This document shows positions 29,015 through 36,599 of a stretch of DNA of 64,000 nucleotides, in pieces. The stretch spans positions 248,001 through 312,000 of the forward strand of contig LJCX01000019.1 of NCBI GenBank assembly GCA_001298545.1, read 5' to 3'. Under the pieces are notes generated by a model. That model made no database searches and was not told the DNA's origin. It saw only the letters and a program-made list of their open reading frames with translations. A program made the translations under genes and the position numbers. The number at the start of each line of letters is the position of its first letter. The stretch's first letter is position 1. Origin of the DNA: Actinobacteria bacterium OV320. GTDB taxonomy: Bacteria > Actinomycetota > Actinomycetes > Streptomycetales > Streptomycetaceae.

Positions 29015-30999
29015 CCGGCTCCCGCTACCAGGTCTACCTCGCCGCCCTGCCCGAGGTCTGCGCCGCCGATCCGGCGCTGATGGCGTTCACCGCGGACGCG
29101 AGAGGCCGGTGCGAGGTGTTCGCCTGGAACGCCGAAACCGGGCGCGCCCGCCAGGTCACCGACCGGCCGCGGGGCACTCTGCACGGAACGATCGACCGGG
29201 ACGCGAACGTGTGGTGGTTCGACGAGGACGCGCACGGCGAGGGTCACTGGCGGTTCCAGCCCTTCCGCGGCGGCCCCGACCTCCCCGGGCTGACCGGCGT
29301 GCCCCCGGGCACCCCGCGCGGCCTCGCCGTGAGTGACGACGGGATCGTCGCCATGGGTCTGGGGGACGGCCGGACGACCACCGTCCACCTGGGGCGGCGC
29401 GGCGCTTCGGCCCGCGAGGTGACGCGCGTCGACCGGCACGCCACGCTGTCCGGGATCACCGCCGCGGCCGACCTGCTCGCGATCAGCGGACCCGCCGGCT
29501 CCGCGCACGCCGTGACCGTCCTGACCGCGGACGGCACACCGCGCGCCGTGCTCTCCGGGTCCGGGGAACACGGCAGACTCTGGTCGCTCGGCTTCGCGCC
29601 CACCGCCGAACGCGACGAACTGCTGCTGGTGCGCGAGGACGACGACCGCTATCTGCTGGCCAGTTGGCGCCCGGACACGGGGATCCGTACGTACGCGTGG
29701 TGCGCGTTCGACAGTGAGATCACCGCCCGCTGGTACCCGGACGAGAACGAGGGGCGTACCGTCCTGATCCGCGAGGACCGGCACGGCCGCAGCACCCTGC
29801 ACCGGGCCCGCCTGGACTCCGGCACCCTCACGCGCGTGCCGACGCCGCCCGGCAGTCTGCTGGACGCGGCGCCGCGGGCCGGTGGCGATGTGCACTACCT
29901 GTGGACGGACACGGCCCATCCGCCGCGTATGTACTCCACGGCCGGTACCGCGCTGCCGGCCCTCGGCACCGTGCCGGGGCGCGTACCCGGCGACCACCGC
30001 GACCTGTGGACGCCGACCCCGGACGGCCCCGTGCACTCATGGCTCAGCCTTCCCGAAGGCCACGGCCCGCCCCAGGGTCCCGAAACCCCGCAGGGCGACA
30101 CCTCCGAGAGCGAAACCTCCGAGGGCCGGGCGACCAGGGAGCGGGGAGAGCCGCCGCCCGTCGTCTTCCTCGTACACGGCGGTCCCGCCGACCACGACCG
30201 CGACGCCTACGACGGTGTCGTGCACTCGCTCGTGGCCTCGGGCTTCGCCGTGGCACGCGTCAACTACCGCGGCTCCACCGGCTACGGCCCCCGCTGGCGC
30301 CGGGCCTTCGGCGCGGGCGTGGGGCTCACGCAGGTCGAGGACCTGGTGGCGGTGCGCGCCGATCTGATCGGGCGCGGGCTGGTGCGGCCGGACGCCGTCG
30401 GGCTGTGGGGCACATCGTGGGGCGGCTACCTCACGCTGCTGGCCCTCGGCACCCGTCCGGGGCTGTGGCAGGCGGGCGTCGCCGTCAAGCCCGTCGCCGA
30501 CGGCGTCGCCGCCTACCGCACCACCACGTCCGCGCTGCGCACCCTGGACGAGCGCCTGTACGGAGGCACTCCCGACGACGTGCCCGAGGCGTACGCCCGC
30601 AGCTCGCCGATCCAGTACGCCTCGCGCGTGCGGGCACCGCTGCTGGTCGTGGCCGCCACCCGGGACGCCAAGTGCCCGCCCGGCCAGGTGCGCGGCTACC
30701 TCGCCGCGCTGCGCGCCGCGGGAGCCCGCCACGAGTCGATGTGGCTCGACAGCGGGCACGACGGCTACGAGGGCGGCGACCACGTCGCCGTACTGCGCCG
30801 CGCCGTGGTCTTCCTCGACCGCGAGCTGCGCGGCACGCACGGCCCGCACCACGCCCCCAAGACGCCCCCCGCCATCCGGAGGGGGGATTCCGGCCGCGTC
30901 GGTACCGCGGCGGCGGCCGGGACGGACAGCGCCGAACACACCGAGAGGAGAACCACCCATGCAGAAGGACATCATTCACAACGACCCGCTCGAGGGTGA
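29011..30999 (+). CDS. S9 prolyl-oligopeptidase-family serine peptidase
   Basis: 662 residues. The N-terminal two thirds look like a beta-propeller. The C-terminal hydrolase has Ser469 in GTSWGGY, Asp552 in AATRDAKCP and His583 in DSGHDG, a complete catalytic triad, and the HGGPADHDRD oxyanion segment. It may cleave the modified precursor; prolyl oligopeptidases cut after Pro, and some relatives (PCY1, POPB) also cyclise the product. The GTSWGGY form is also found in acylaminoacyl-peptidase-type members, so specificity is open. The frame runs 41 nt into the precursor gene with no earlier stop. It overlaps the MFS gene by 4 nt. Confidence 0.85.
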   Translation: MTGSRYQVYLAALPEVCAADPALMAFTADARGRCEVFAWNAETGRARQVTDRPRGTLHGTIDRDANVWWFDEDAHGEGHWRFQPFRGGPDLPGLTGVPPGTPRGLAVSDDGIVAMGLGDGRTTTVHLGRRGASAREVTRVDRHATLSGITAAADLLAISGPAGSAHAVTVLTADGTPRAVLSGSGEHGRLWSLGFAPTAERDELLLVREDDDRYLLASWRPDTGIRTYAWCAFDSEITARWYPDENEGRTVLIREDRHGRSTLHRARLDSGTLTRVPTPPGSLLDAAPRAGGDVHYLWTDTAHPPRMYSTAGTALPALGTVPGRVPGDHRDLWTPTPDGPVHSWLSLPEGHGPPQGPETPQGDTSESETSEGRATRERGEPPPVVFLVHGGPADHDRDAYDGVVHSLVASGFAVARVNYRGSTGYGPRWRRAFGAGVGLTQVEDLVAVRADLIGRGLVRPDAVGLWGTSWGGYLTLLALGTRPGLWQAGVAVKPVADGVAAYRTTTSALRTLDERLYGGTPDDVPEAYARSSPIQYASRVRAPLLVVAATRDAKCPPGQVRGYLAALRAAGARHESMWLDSGHDGYEGGDHVAVLRRAVVFLDRELRGTHGPHHAPKTPPAIRRGDSGRVGTAAAAGTDSAEHTERRTTHAEGHHSQRPARG

Positions 31000-31078
31000 C
31001 GAGGAGAACCGGAAGCCGAGCGTCGGCGTCACGATCACCATCCCGTTCCGCAACGCGGAGGACGCGGACGAGGACTGA
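30959..31078 (+). CDS. putative RiPP precursor peptide (39 aa)
   Basis: 39 residues from an ATG with an excellent GAGAGGAG site, in a different frame from the end of the protease gene. An acidic N-terminal part (residues 1-19, with DPLEGDEEN) is followed by Pro20, then SVGVTITIP (21-29), then FRN and an acidic tail (AEDADED, 33-39). Six of the nine residues at 21-29 are Val, Ile or Thr. The layout of leader, short core and acidic follower, directly upstream of a radical SAM gene, is what a RiPP precursor should look like. I recognise no named precursor family. Confidence 0.75.
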   Translation: MQKDIIHNDPLEGDEENRKPSVGVTITIPFRNAEDADED

Positions 31079-31084
31079 TCCTCG

Positions 31085-31122
31085 CCGGCCGGCCCGGCGG
31101 CCACCGATGCCGGGCCGGCCGG
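31085..31122 (+). terminator. hairpin between precursor and radical SAM genes (partial terminator)
   Basis: CCGGCCGGCCCGGC at 31085-31098 pairs perfectly with its complement at 31109-31122 (14 bp, 10-nt loop), starting 7 nt after the precursor stop. No U-run follows. Such a stem after a precursor gene often lowers expression of the enzyme gene relative to the peptide and protects the short mRNA. Confidence 0.6.
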
Positions 31123-31282
31123 TCGGCCCGGCACCCAGGGGCGCGCGGCAAAGGGGGTGTCCGTCCCGACGGGGCCGGGTGCGCCCCGCCACGAACCCGG
31201 CCGGTTGCCCGAAGTGCCCCGCCTCCCCTGTCTGCCGTCTTCCCCGTTCCCCGTCTCCCGGCCGTCCCACGAGGAGCTGACA

Positions 31283-33214
31283 TTGCGCGTACTGCTGGTC
31301 AACATGCCCTGGTCTCCCATCGACCTTCCGTCTCTGGCCCTGGGAATCCTCAAGCGGAGTGTGGACGAGCACGTGCCGGACGGCAGTGCCGAAGTCCTGC
31401 ACGCCAACCTCGAGTTCACCGACTGGATCACCCGGCGTATGGAGTTCACCGCCGAGGACTACGAGTACTACGCGCTGGCCTCCTACTTCATGGGCTGCGG
31501 CGACTGGGTCTTCTCCTCCGCGCTCTACGACGACCCCGGCTGGCGGGACGACGAGTTCGCCGCCGCGATGAAGGGGAAGCTCGGCGCGTCCCGGATGCGG
31601 ATGACCCGCGAACTGCACCGGCTGGTACCGGAGTTCGTGGCGGACATCGCCCGGCGGATCGTCGACGAGGCACCCGACGTCGTGGGCTTCACCTCCACCT
31701 TCCAGCAGAACACCGCCGCGCTCGCGGCCGCCCGCCAGGTCAAACAGCTCGCGCCGCACATCGTGACCGTCATCGGCGGCGCCAACTGCGACGGCGAGCA
31801 GGGCGCGACGGTCCACCGCAACTTCCCGTTCGCGGACTACGTGATCCGGGGCGAGGGCGAAGCCGCGTTTCCGCAGCTCCTGTCCGCGCTCGGTGAAGAA
31901 CACCCGGACCTCTCCGCCGTGGCCGGGCTGTGCCATCGCGGCCCGGACGGTGTGAGCGCCGCCAACTCGATGGCGACCAGCCCGCTGCCGCCCGCCACCA
32001 TCCTGCCGCCCGACTACAGCGGTTACTTCGAACGCCTCGGCGCCTCCGTGGCCCGCAACTGGGTCGAGCCCAAGCTCGTCGTCGAGGGCGCCAGAGGCTG
32101 CTGGTGGGGCGAGAAGCACCACTGCACGTTCTGCGGACTCAACGGATCCTTCATGCAGTTCCGCAGCAAGAGCCCGGACACCTTCTACGACGAGATCATG
32201 GATCTCGCCCGCCGCCACCGGGTGCTGGACATGTACGTGGTCGACAACATCCTCGACATGGGCTACCTCTCCACCGTCCTGCCCCGGATCATCGAGAGCG
32301 GCTACGACCTGCGGCTGCACATCGAGATCAAGGCCAATATGCGCCGCGCCCACCTCCGTACGCTCTCCGACGCGGGCCTGATCTACGTGCAGCCGGGCAT
32401 CGAGAGCCTGAACAGCCGTGTACTGGACCTGATGGACAAGGGCGTCAGCGGCTGCCAGAACGTACGCATGCTCCGCGACGGCGCCGAGACCGGCCTGTCG
32501 GTGTCCTGGAACTATCTGCACGGCTTCCCGGGAGAGAGCGCGGAGGACTACGACCCGGTCATCGCGCAGATACCGGCGCTGGAACACCTCAACCCGCCGG
32601 TCGACCTCTCGGCCCGTATCGCCATCGAACGGTTCAGCCCCTACTTCAACCGGCCCGAGCTGGGCTTCTCCGGCTTGCGCCCGGAGGCGCACTACCGCTT
32701 CACCTACGACCTGCCGGAGGAGGAGCTCTACGGACTCGCCTATGTCTTCGAGGCGCCGGAGCGGGGCATCGGCAAACCCACCGTCACCGCGCTCAACGCC
32801 GCGCTCGGCGCCTGGCGCAAGCACCACGCCGACGCGCGTCTCACGCAGGCCGACCTGGGCGACCGCATCGTCCTGGTGAGCAGGCGCCGGGCGTTCGAGT
32901 GGCGGGCGATGGAGCTGACCGACCCGTACGAGATCGCCGCGTTCCGGCTGCTGGACCAGCCGCACACGCCGTCGGCCCTCACCCGCAAGGCCGCGGGCCG
33001 GGTGCCGGGCGGGGGGCTCCAGGAGGACGAGGTGCAGGAACTGCTCGACCGCTGGGTGGGACTCGGGCTGGTCTTCACCGACAACGGGCAGTACGTGCAC
33101 ATCGCGCCCTCGGCGGTGAACGAGGACCTGCTGCGGCTGGACTTCATGCGGCACCGGCACGCGGCGCCCGCACCGGCCACCACACCGGCCGAACCGCACA
33201 TGAGCGGAGTCTGA
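31283..33214 (+). CDS. cobalamin-binding radical SAM RiPP maturase (PoyB/PoyC-like)
   Basis: 643 residues from a TTG at 31283, with GAGGAG six bases upstream; no ATG or GTG fits. LRVLLVNMPWSPIDLPSLAL begins the protein, a B12-binding region follows (about 80-210: VVGFTSTFQQN, VIGGANCDGEQG), and a radical SAM barrel has Cys273, Cys281 and Cys284 as C-x7-C-x2-C. This spacing, instead of C-x3-C-x2-C, is known from the polytheonamide C-methyltransferases PoyB and PoyC and the peptide-maturation family TIGR03975. The C-terminal 180 residues (from about 460) may bind the peptide. Likely reaction: methyl transfer to unactivated carbons of Val, Ile or Thr in the precursor. Confidence 0.85.
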   Translation: MRVLLVNMPWSPIDLPSLALGILKRSVDEHVPDGSAEVLHANLEFTDWITRRMEFTAEDYEYYALASYFMGCGDWVFSSALYDDPGWRDDEFAAAMKGKLGASRMRMTRELHRLVPEFVADIARRIVDEAPDVVGFTSTFQQNTAALAAARQVKQLAPHIVTVIGGANCDGEQGATVHRNFPFADYVIRGEGEAAFPQLLSALGEEHPDLSAVAGLCHRGPDGVSAANSMATSPLPPATILPPDYSGYFERLGASVARNWVEPKLVVEGARGCWWGEKHHCTFCGLNGSFMQFRSKSPDTFYDEIMDLARRHRVLDMYVVDNILDMGYLSTVLPRIIESGYDLRLHIEIKANMRRAHLRTLSDAGLIYVQPGIESLNSRVLDLMDKGVSGCQNVRMLRDGAETGLSVSWNYLHGFPGESAEDYDPVIAQIPALEHLNPPVDLSARIAIERFSPYFNRPELGFSGLRPEAHYRFTYDLPEEELYGLAYVFEAPERGIGKPTVTALNAALGAWRKHHADARLTQADLGDRIVLVSRRRAFEWRAMELTDPYEIAAFRLLDQPHTPSALTRKAAGRVPGGGLQEDEVQELLDRWVGLGLVFTDNGQYVHIAPSAVNEDLLRLDFMRHRHAAPAPATTPAEPHMSGV

Positions 33215-33305
33215 ACTACCTTCCCTCTTCCCTCTTCCCTCAGCCCTCGCCCGAGCGTCGTCCGACCGCCGTCCGACCGTGCAGGCGCACCTGGAGGCCA
33301 GTCCG

Positions 33306-33992
33306 ATGAGTCCCAGCTCCACCCTCACCCCGTCCGCCGCCGTCTGGCGTGACTACGACCCCGTCGCCTGTGCGCTGCCGGGGATGTTCCTCGGCGACAT
33401 CGCGCTGACCGGCCCCGTCGCCGAGGAGTGCGACCGGCTGTGGGAACTGGGCGCGCGCCGCGTCCGACTGTCCGACGTCGTGGATCTCGCGGACTCGGGA
33501 ACGCCGGACGCGGCGGCCCGTGCCGTACGGACCCTCAGTCTGGTCAGGGACCTCACAGCCCGCGCGGTGCTCGTCGAGTGGGACCTGCGGCCGGATCCGG
33601 ACGGGGGCGCGACGGCCACCGAGGACATCAGCCGCCTCCTGAGCCACCTCCAGCCACCGCAGCGGATCGAGGGGGTGGACCCGGCAAGGGCGGAGGACGC
33701 GCTGCGGACCTGGCGCAACGGCCATTACCTGGGCAAGTGCCTCTGGCGGCGGGGGCCGGGCTTCGTCCAGATCCGCGACCGCCGCTGGGGAGATCTCCGC
33801 CGTTTCACGGTGGACGAGCCGCACTACCAGGAAGCGATCGAACGCCTGGCGTACGGGGCTCCCGCGTCGGCGGTGCCGTCGGACGCGCTCGCCGACCTCC
33901 GCGAGGAGCGACTCGTGCTGGCGGTCGGCGACGTGCAGTGGTGGCTGCCGTACCGCGTCAACCGCTGGATACAGGAGGCGATGACGATCTGA
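33306..33992 (+). CDS. DUF5825-like protein, partner of the radical SAM maturase
   Basis: 228 residues from the ATG at 33306, with GGAGG upstream. I recognise the pattern as DUF5825, a family seen next to RiPP-type cobalamin radical SAM genes in actinobacteria; the match is from memory, not a search. It has no cofactor motif I can name. LGDIALTGPVAEECDRLWEL, VLVEWDLRPDP and NGHYLGKCLWRRGPGFVQIRD are the most protein-like conserved stretches. It may be a peptide-binding or scaffold protein. It lies 91 nt after the radical SAM gene and ends the operon. Confidence 0.6.
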   Translation: MSPSSTLTPSAAVWRDYDPVACALPGMFLGDIALTGPVAEECDRLWELGARRVRLSDVVDLADSGTPDAAARAVRTLSLVRDLTARAVLVEWDLRPDPDGGATATEDISRLLSHLQPPQRIEGVDPARAEDALRTWRNGHYLGKCLWRRGPGFVQIRDRRWGDLRRFTVDEPHYQEAIERLAYGAPASAVPSDALADLREERLVLAVGDVQWWLPYRVNRWIQEAMTI

Positions 33993-34274
33993 GGCGGGGG
34001 AGGCTCCCGCACGACCCTTGCCCGCCAGAGCGCCCCGCCGGCCGACCCCGCACTCGCGGAGCCTTCGGGCCGGCGGGACGACCGCCGGTACACATCTCGG
34101 ACCGGCCCCGGGAGCGCGCCGAGGGGCCATCATTCGCCGACTGACCAGCCCGCCTTCCCCCGATACCCCCAGCCTTGAGAGGCGTCCCGCGACTGGCGGA
34201 GTCTCGTCTCAGCAAGGCTAACCGATGCCGTGAAGAGCGAGCGAGTACTGAGCGACGAAACCAGGTCGACGTAG

Positions 34275-34832
34275 GTGAGTGCGGTACCCGATCATGCGTT
34301 CATGCCCCTGAGAGAGACCCTTGCCCGAGTCGATGCAGACCTGGCCGCCGGCCGGGTTCCCGTCGCGCGCCAGCGCCTGCGCGGTCTCATCTCGTCCTTC
34401 CCGCACGATCTGACGCTCCGCCGTCGTCTGGCCGAGGTGTACCGGCTCTACGGCGACGCCGCGGAAGCCGGACGCTGGATGTACCTCGAAGAGGACGGGC
34501 ACGCCGACGAGACCGCTGCCTTTGAGGCGCGGTATGGGTCTCCCGGGTGGCGGATGAAAGCCCTCGCCTGGCAGGGCGCCGAGGCGGAGGCCGCCACCGC
34601 TTTCGCAGAGGGGCAGCTGGTCGCGGTGCGGACCGCCTGCGCCGAGGCGTTGGGGCACCCCGTCGACTGGGACGACCCCGCCTCCTACCGGGACGACCTG
34701 CAAGGACAGTACGAGGCGCCCTACGTGCCGTGGACGGTCGGCGGTGTGCTGGCGGGCGTCGGCTGCCTGGTGGCGGCCCTTGTGTTCCTCGCGATCTGGG
34801 TGAATGGACTCGTTGCGCTCTTCGACGAGTGA
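34275..34832 (+). CDS. DUF6584-like protein with C-terminal membrane helix
   Basis: 185 residues from a GTG at 34275; the ATG at 34302 (MPLRETLARVDADLAAGR) is the likelier start by family pattern, but neither has a clear ribosome site. Residues 10-80 look like a tetratricopeptide-type helical region (RQRLRGLISSFPHDLTLRRRLAEVYRLYGDAAEAGRWMYL), and one membrane helix lies near 155-180. DUF6584 proteins are common in Streptomyces and have no known function. A 280-nt gap separates it from the RiPP operon, so it is probably independent. Confidence 0.6.
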   Translation: MSAVPDHAFMPLRETLARVDADLAAGRVPVARQRLRGLISSFPHDLTLRRRLAEVYRLYGDAAEAGRWMYLEEDGHADETAAFEARYGSPGWRMKALAWQGAEAEAATAFAEGQLVAVRTACAEALGHPVDWDDPASYRDDLQGQYEAPYVPWTVGGVLAGVGCLVAALVFLAIWVNGLVALFDE

Positions 34833-35139
34833 AATGATCTCGCGATGTCTGGTGTGATCACGGCTTCGGAGCCCGTCCTGGACAACCCCGTTCACCGGGC
34901 TGAAGTGGGAGCTCGTAGAGCATGGTTGGGCAGGATGCCACCTATCCGCGTCCGGCATTCGCTCACGCTGTTCTTGAAGCGGCCCACACTGTGCTCACGG
35001 AGCATGGCGAGTCTCCGTCCGACCGTCGCACCGTCGCCGACAGCCGTAGGAGCGGGAGGGGATCGAACTCCTCACTGGAGAACGGTGGTCAGCCGGGGGC
35101 GTGGGGTGACGATCGGTGGGGTGCTGGTGCGAGTGGCGG
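34833..35139. other. 307-bp gene-poor gap with a transposase relic
   Basis: Apart from the relic at 34844-34890, I see no gene. An open frame from 34922 begins MVGQDATYPRPAFAHAV and reads protein-like for about 40 residues before becoming low complexity, so it may be another broken piece of unknown origin. Confidence 0.4.
34844..34905 (+). pseudogene. N-terminal relic of an IS5-type transposase
   Basis: The frame begins MSGVITASEP. Dropping one base near 34875 lets it continue as SWTTPFTGL, the characteristic start of DDE transposases of Streptomyces IS5-family elements. The match ends after about 20 residues and the rest is unrelated. It is a frameshifted stub; no terminal repeats were found. 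Confidence 0.5.
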
Positions 35140-35811
35140 TCAGCCGAGCGGGTTGGTCGCGTCGCGCAGGGTGGCCAGGGCAGGGGCGTACATCCGGGCC
35201 TTGATGGTGCCGAGGGTGTCGCCGGCCTTGGTCACCTGCGCCTGGGCGATCTCGATGGCGGCGGAGCGCACGGCGTCCTCGGTGACCGCCCGGTCGACGA
35301 TGCCGGCCGCTGCGGCATCGTCGCCGCCGTAGCGGCGGGCGGTGAGCATGGCCTCGTGCGCGGTCTGCGGCGCCAGCCGGGACTGGATCAGGGCGGCCAT
35401 GCCGGGGGTGAAGGGGATGTTGATGTCCGCTTCGGGCAGGCACCAGTAACCGCGGTCGGCGCGCATCACACGGAAGTCGTGGGCGAGGGAGAACATCGCG
35501 CCGGCGGCGAAGGTGTGCCCCTGCAGCGCGGCCACCGTGACGACGGGCAGCGACAGCAGCCGCGCGAACAGCTCGTGGACGGAGACGACGTAGTCCTGGT
35601 GCTGGTCGGCGTGGGCGAACAGCCAGTCCAGGTCGAGCCCGTTGGAGTAGAACTTGCCGGTGGCGGCGGTGACCAGGGCCCGGGGGCCTTCCGCCTTCTC
35701 CACCTCGTCGAGCGCGGCACCGACGGCGGTGAGCCAGTCGGGGTGGAAGCGGTTCTCCCCGTCTCCGAGGTCGAGGACGAAGACGTTGTCGTGACGGTCG
35801 AGCGAGGGCAT
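35140..35811 (-). CDS. enoyl-CoA hydratase/isomerase family protein
   Basis: 223 residues from the ATG at 35811, with AAGGAG five bases upstream. The crotonase fold is visible: ALVTAATGKFYSNGLDLDWL and LQGHTFAAGAMFSLAHDFRVM correspond to the two oxyanion-hole regions, and CLPEADINIPFTPGM follows. The first oxyanion loop has SNGLDL in the usual position. It is shorter than full-size hydratases (about 260), as in the plant-type Delta3,Delta2-enoyl-CoA isomerases. The TetR gene at 35856 is 44 nt upstream on the same strand and probably co-transcribed. Confidence 0.8.
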   Translation of the reverse strand: MPSLDRHDNVFVLDLGDGENRFHPDWLTAVGAALDEVEKAEGPRALVTAATGKFYSNGLDLDWLFAHADQHQDYVVSVHELFARLLSLPVVTVAALQGHTFAAGAMFSLAHDFRVMRADRGYWCLPEADINIPFTPGMAALIQSRLAPQTAHEAMLTARRYGGDDAAAAGIVDRAVTEDAVRSAAIEIAQAQVTKAGDTLGTIKARMYAPALATLRDATNPLG

Positions 35812-35855
35812 GGCGACTCCTTCGAACTGAACTGACTGGGGCGAGTGATTGCGGG

Positions 35856-36470
35856 CTACGGCCGGGACTCCGCGGGTTCGGCGCCGGGGCGGTCGCGCAA
35901 GGTGTGCAGGAGCAGGTCGTGGATCTCGGCGGCGGCCGCCTCGATCGGGGCGGTGCTCCGTTCGGCCCGGCACATGATCACCGCGCCTTCGACGGCGGCG
36001 ATGACGAAGGCGCCCAGCCGACGGCTGCGTTCCTCGGTCAGGCCGTGCCGGACGAACAGGGCCGCGAGAGCCTCCTGCCAGCGGGCGAAGACGGCGGCTG
36101 CCGAGGCGACGAGCTGGGGTGCGTCGTCGTTGGTCTCGACGGCCACCGCCACGATCGGGCAGCCGGCCCGGAAGCCGCTCTCCACGAGCCAGTCGCGCCA
36201 CAGTGCGAAGAACGCGTCGACGGCCTCCACCGGATCGTCCGCCTGCGTGGCGGCGTCGATCAGTCCCGCGATGAAGTCCCCCGCCAGCGCCACCGCCTCG
36301 TCGATGAGCTGAGTCCGCCCGCCGGGGAAGTGGTGATACACCGAGCCCCGGGGAGCTCCGCTGTGGGCGAGCACACGGTCGATGCTGGTCGCACTCGCCC
36401 CGTACTCACGCAGCAGGGCGGCAGCACTGAGGATCATCCGGTCACGGCTGTCGCTCTTGCGCGGACTCAC
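35856..36470 (-). CDS. TetR family regulator (LmrA/YxaF-like)
   Basis: 204 residues from the GTG at 36470, which has AGGAGG about ten bases upstream; a GTG at 36479 sits too close to that site. The N-terminal helix-turn-helix (ASATSIDRVLAHSGAPRGSVYHHF) and PGGRTQLIDEAVALAG match the LmrA/YxaF subgroup. The ligand domain has CPIVAVAVET. It lies upstream of the enoyl-CoA hydratase-like gene and near the LLM oxidoreductase, so it probably controls this small catabolic or detoxification group. Confidence 0.85.
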   Translation of the reverse strand: MSPRKSDSRDRMILSAAALLREYGASATSIDRVLAHSGAPRGSVYHHFPGGRTQLIDEAVALAGDFIAGLIDAATQADDPVEAVDAFFALWRDWLVESGFRAGCPIVAVAVETNDDAPQLVASAAAVFARWQEALAALFVRHGLTEERSRRLGAFVIAAVEGAVIMCRAERSTAPIEAAAAEIHDLLLHTLRDRPGAEPAESRP

Positions 36471-36599
36471 TTGCCTCACCCCTCCTGACGACGAGATGGC
36501 CCGCCGAGCGGGCTACCTGCCGGTAACTTATGGGGTATGGCATAGAACATGCAAGGGGAACTCCCCTCGGCCGACCTCCCCCGGCCGACCAGGCCCGCG

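Noticed and set aside
30485..33328. 947-codon minus-strand frame opposite the radical SAM gene
   Set aside because: Mirrors the GC bias of the plus-strand gene; the plus strand shows clear cofactor motifs.
34922..35332. Possible gene starting MVGQDATYPRP
   Set aside because: Protein-like only for the first 40 residues, then it overlaps the enoyl-CoA hydratase-like gene in antisense; treated as a fragment.
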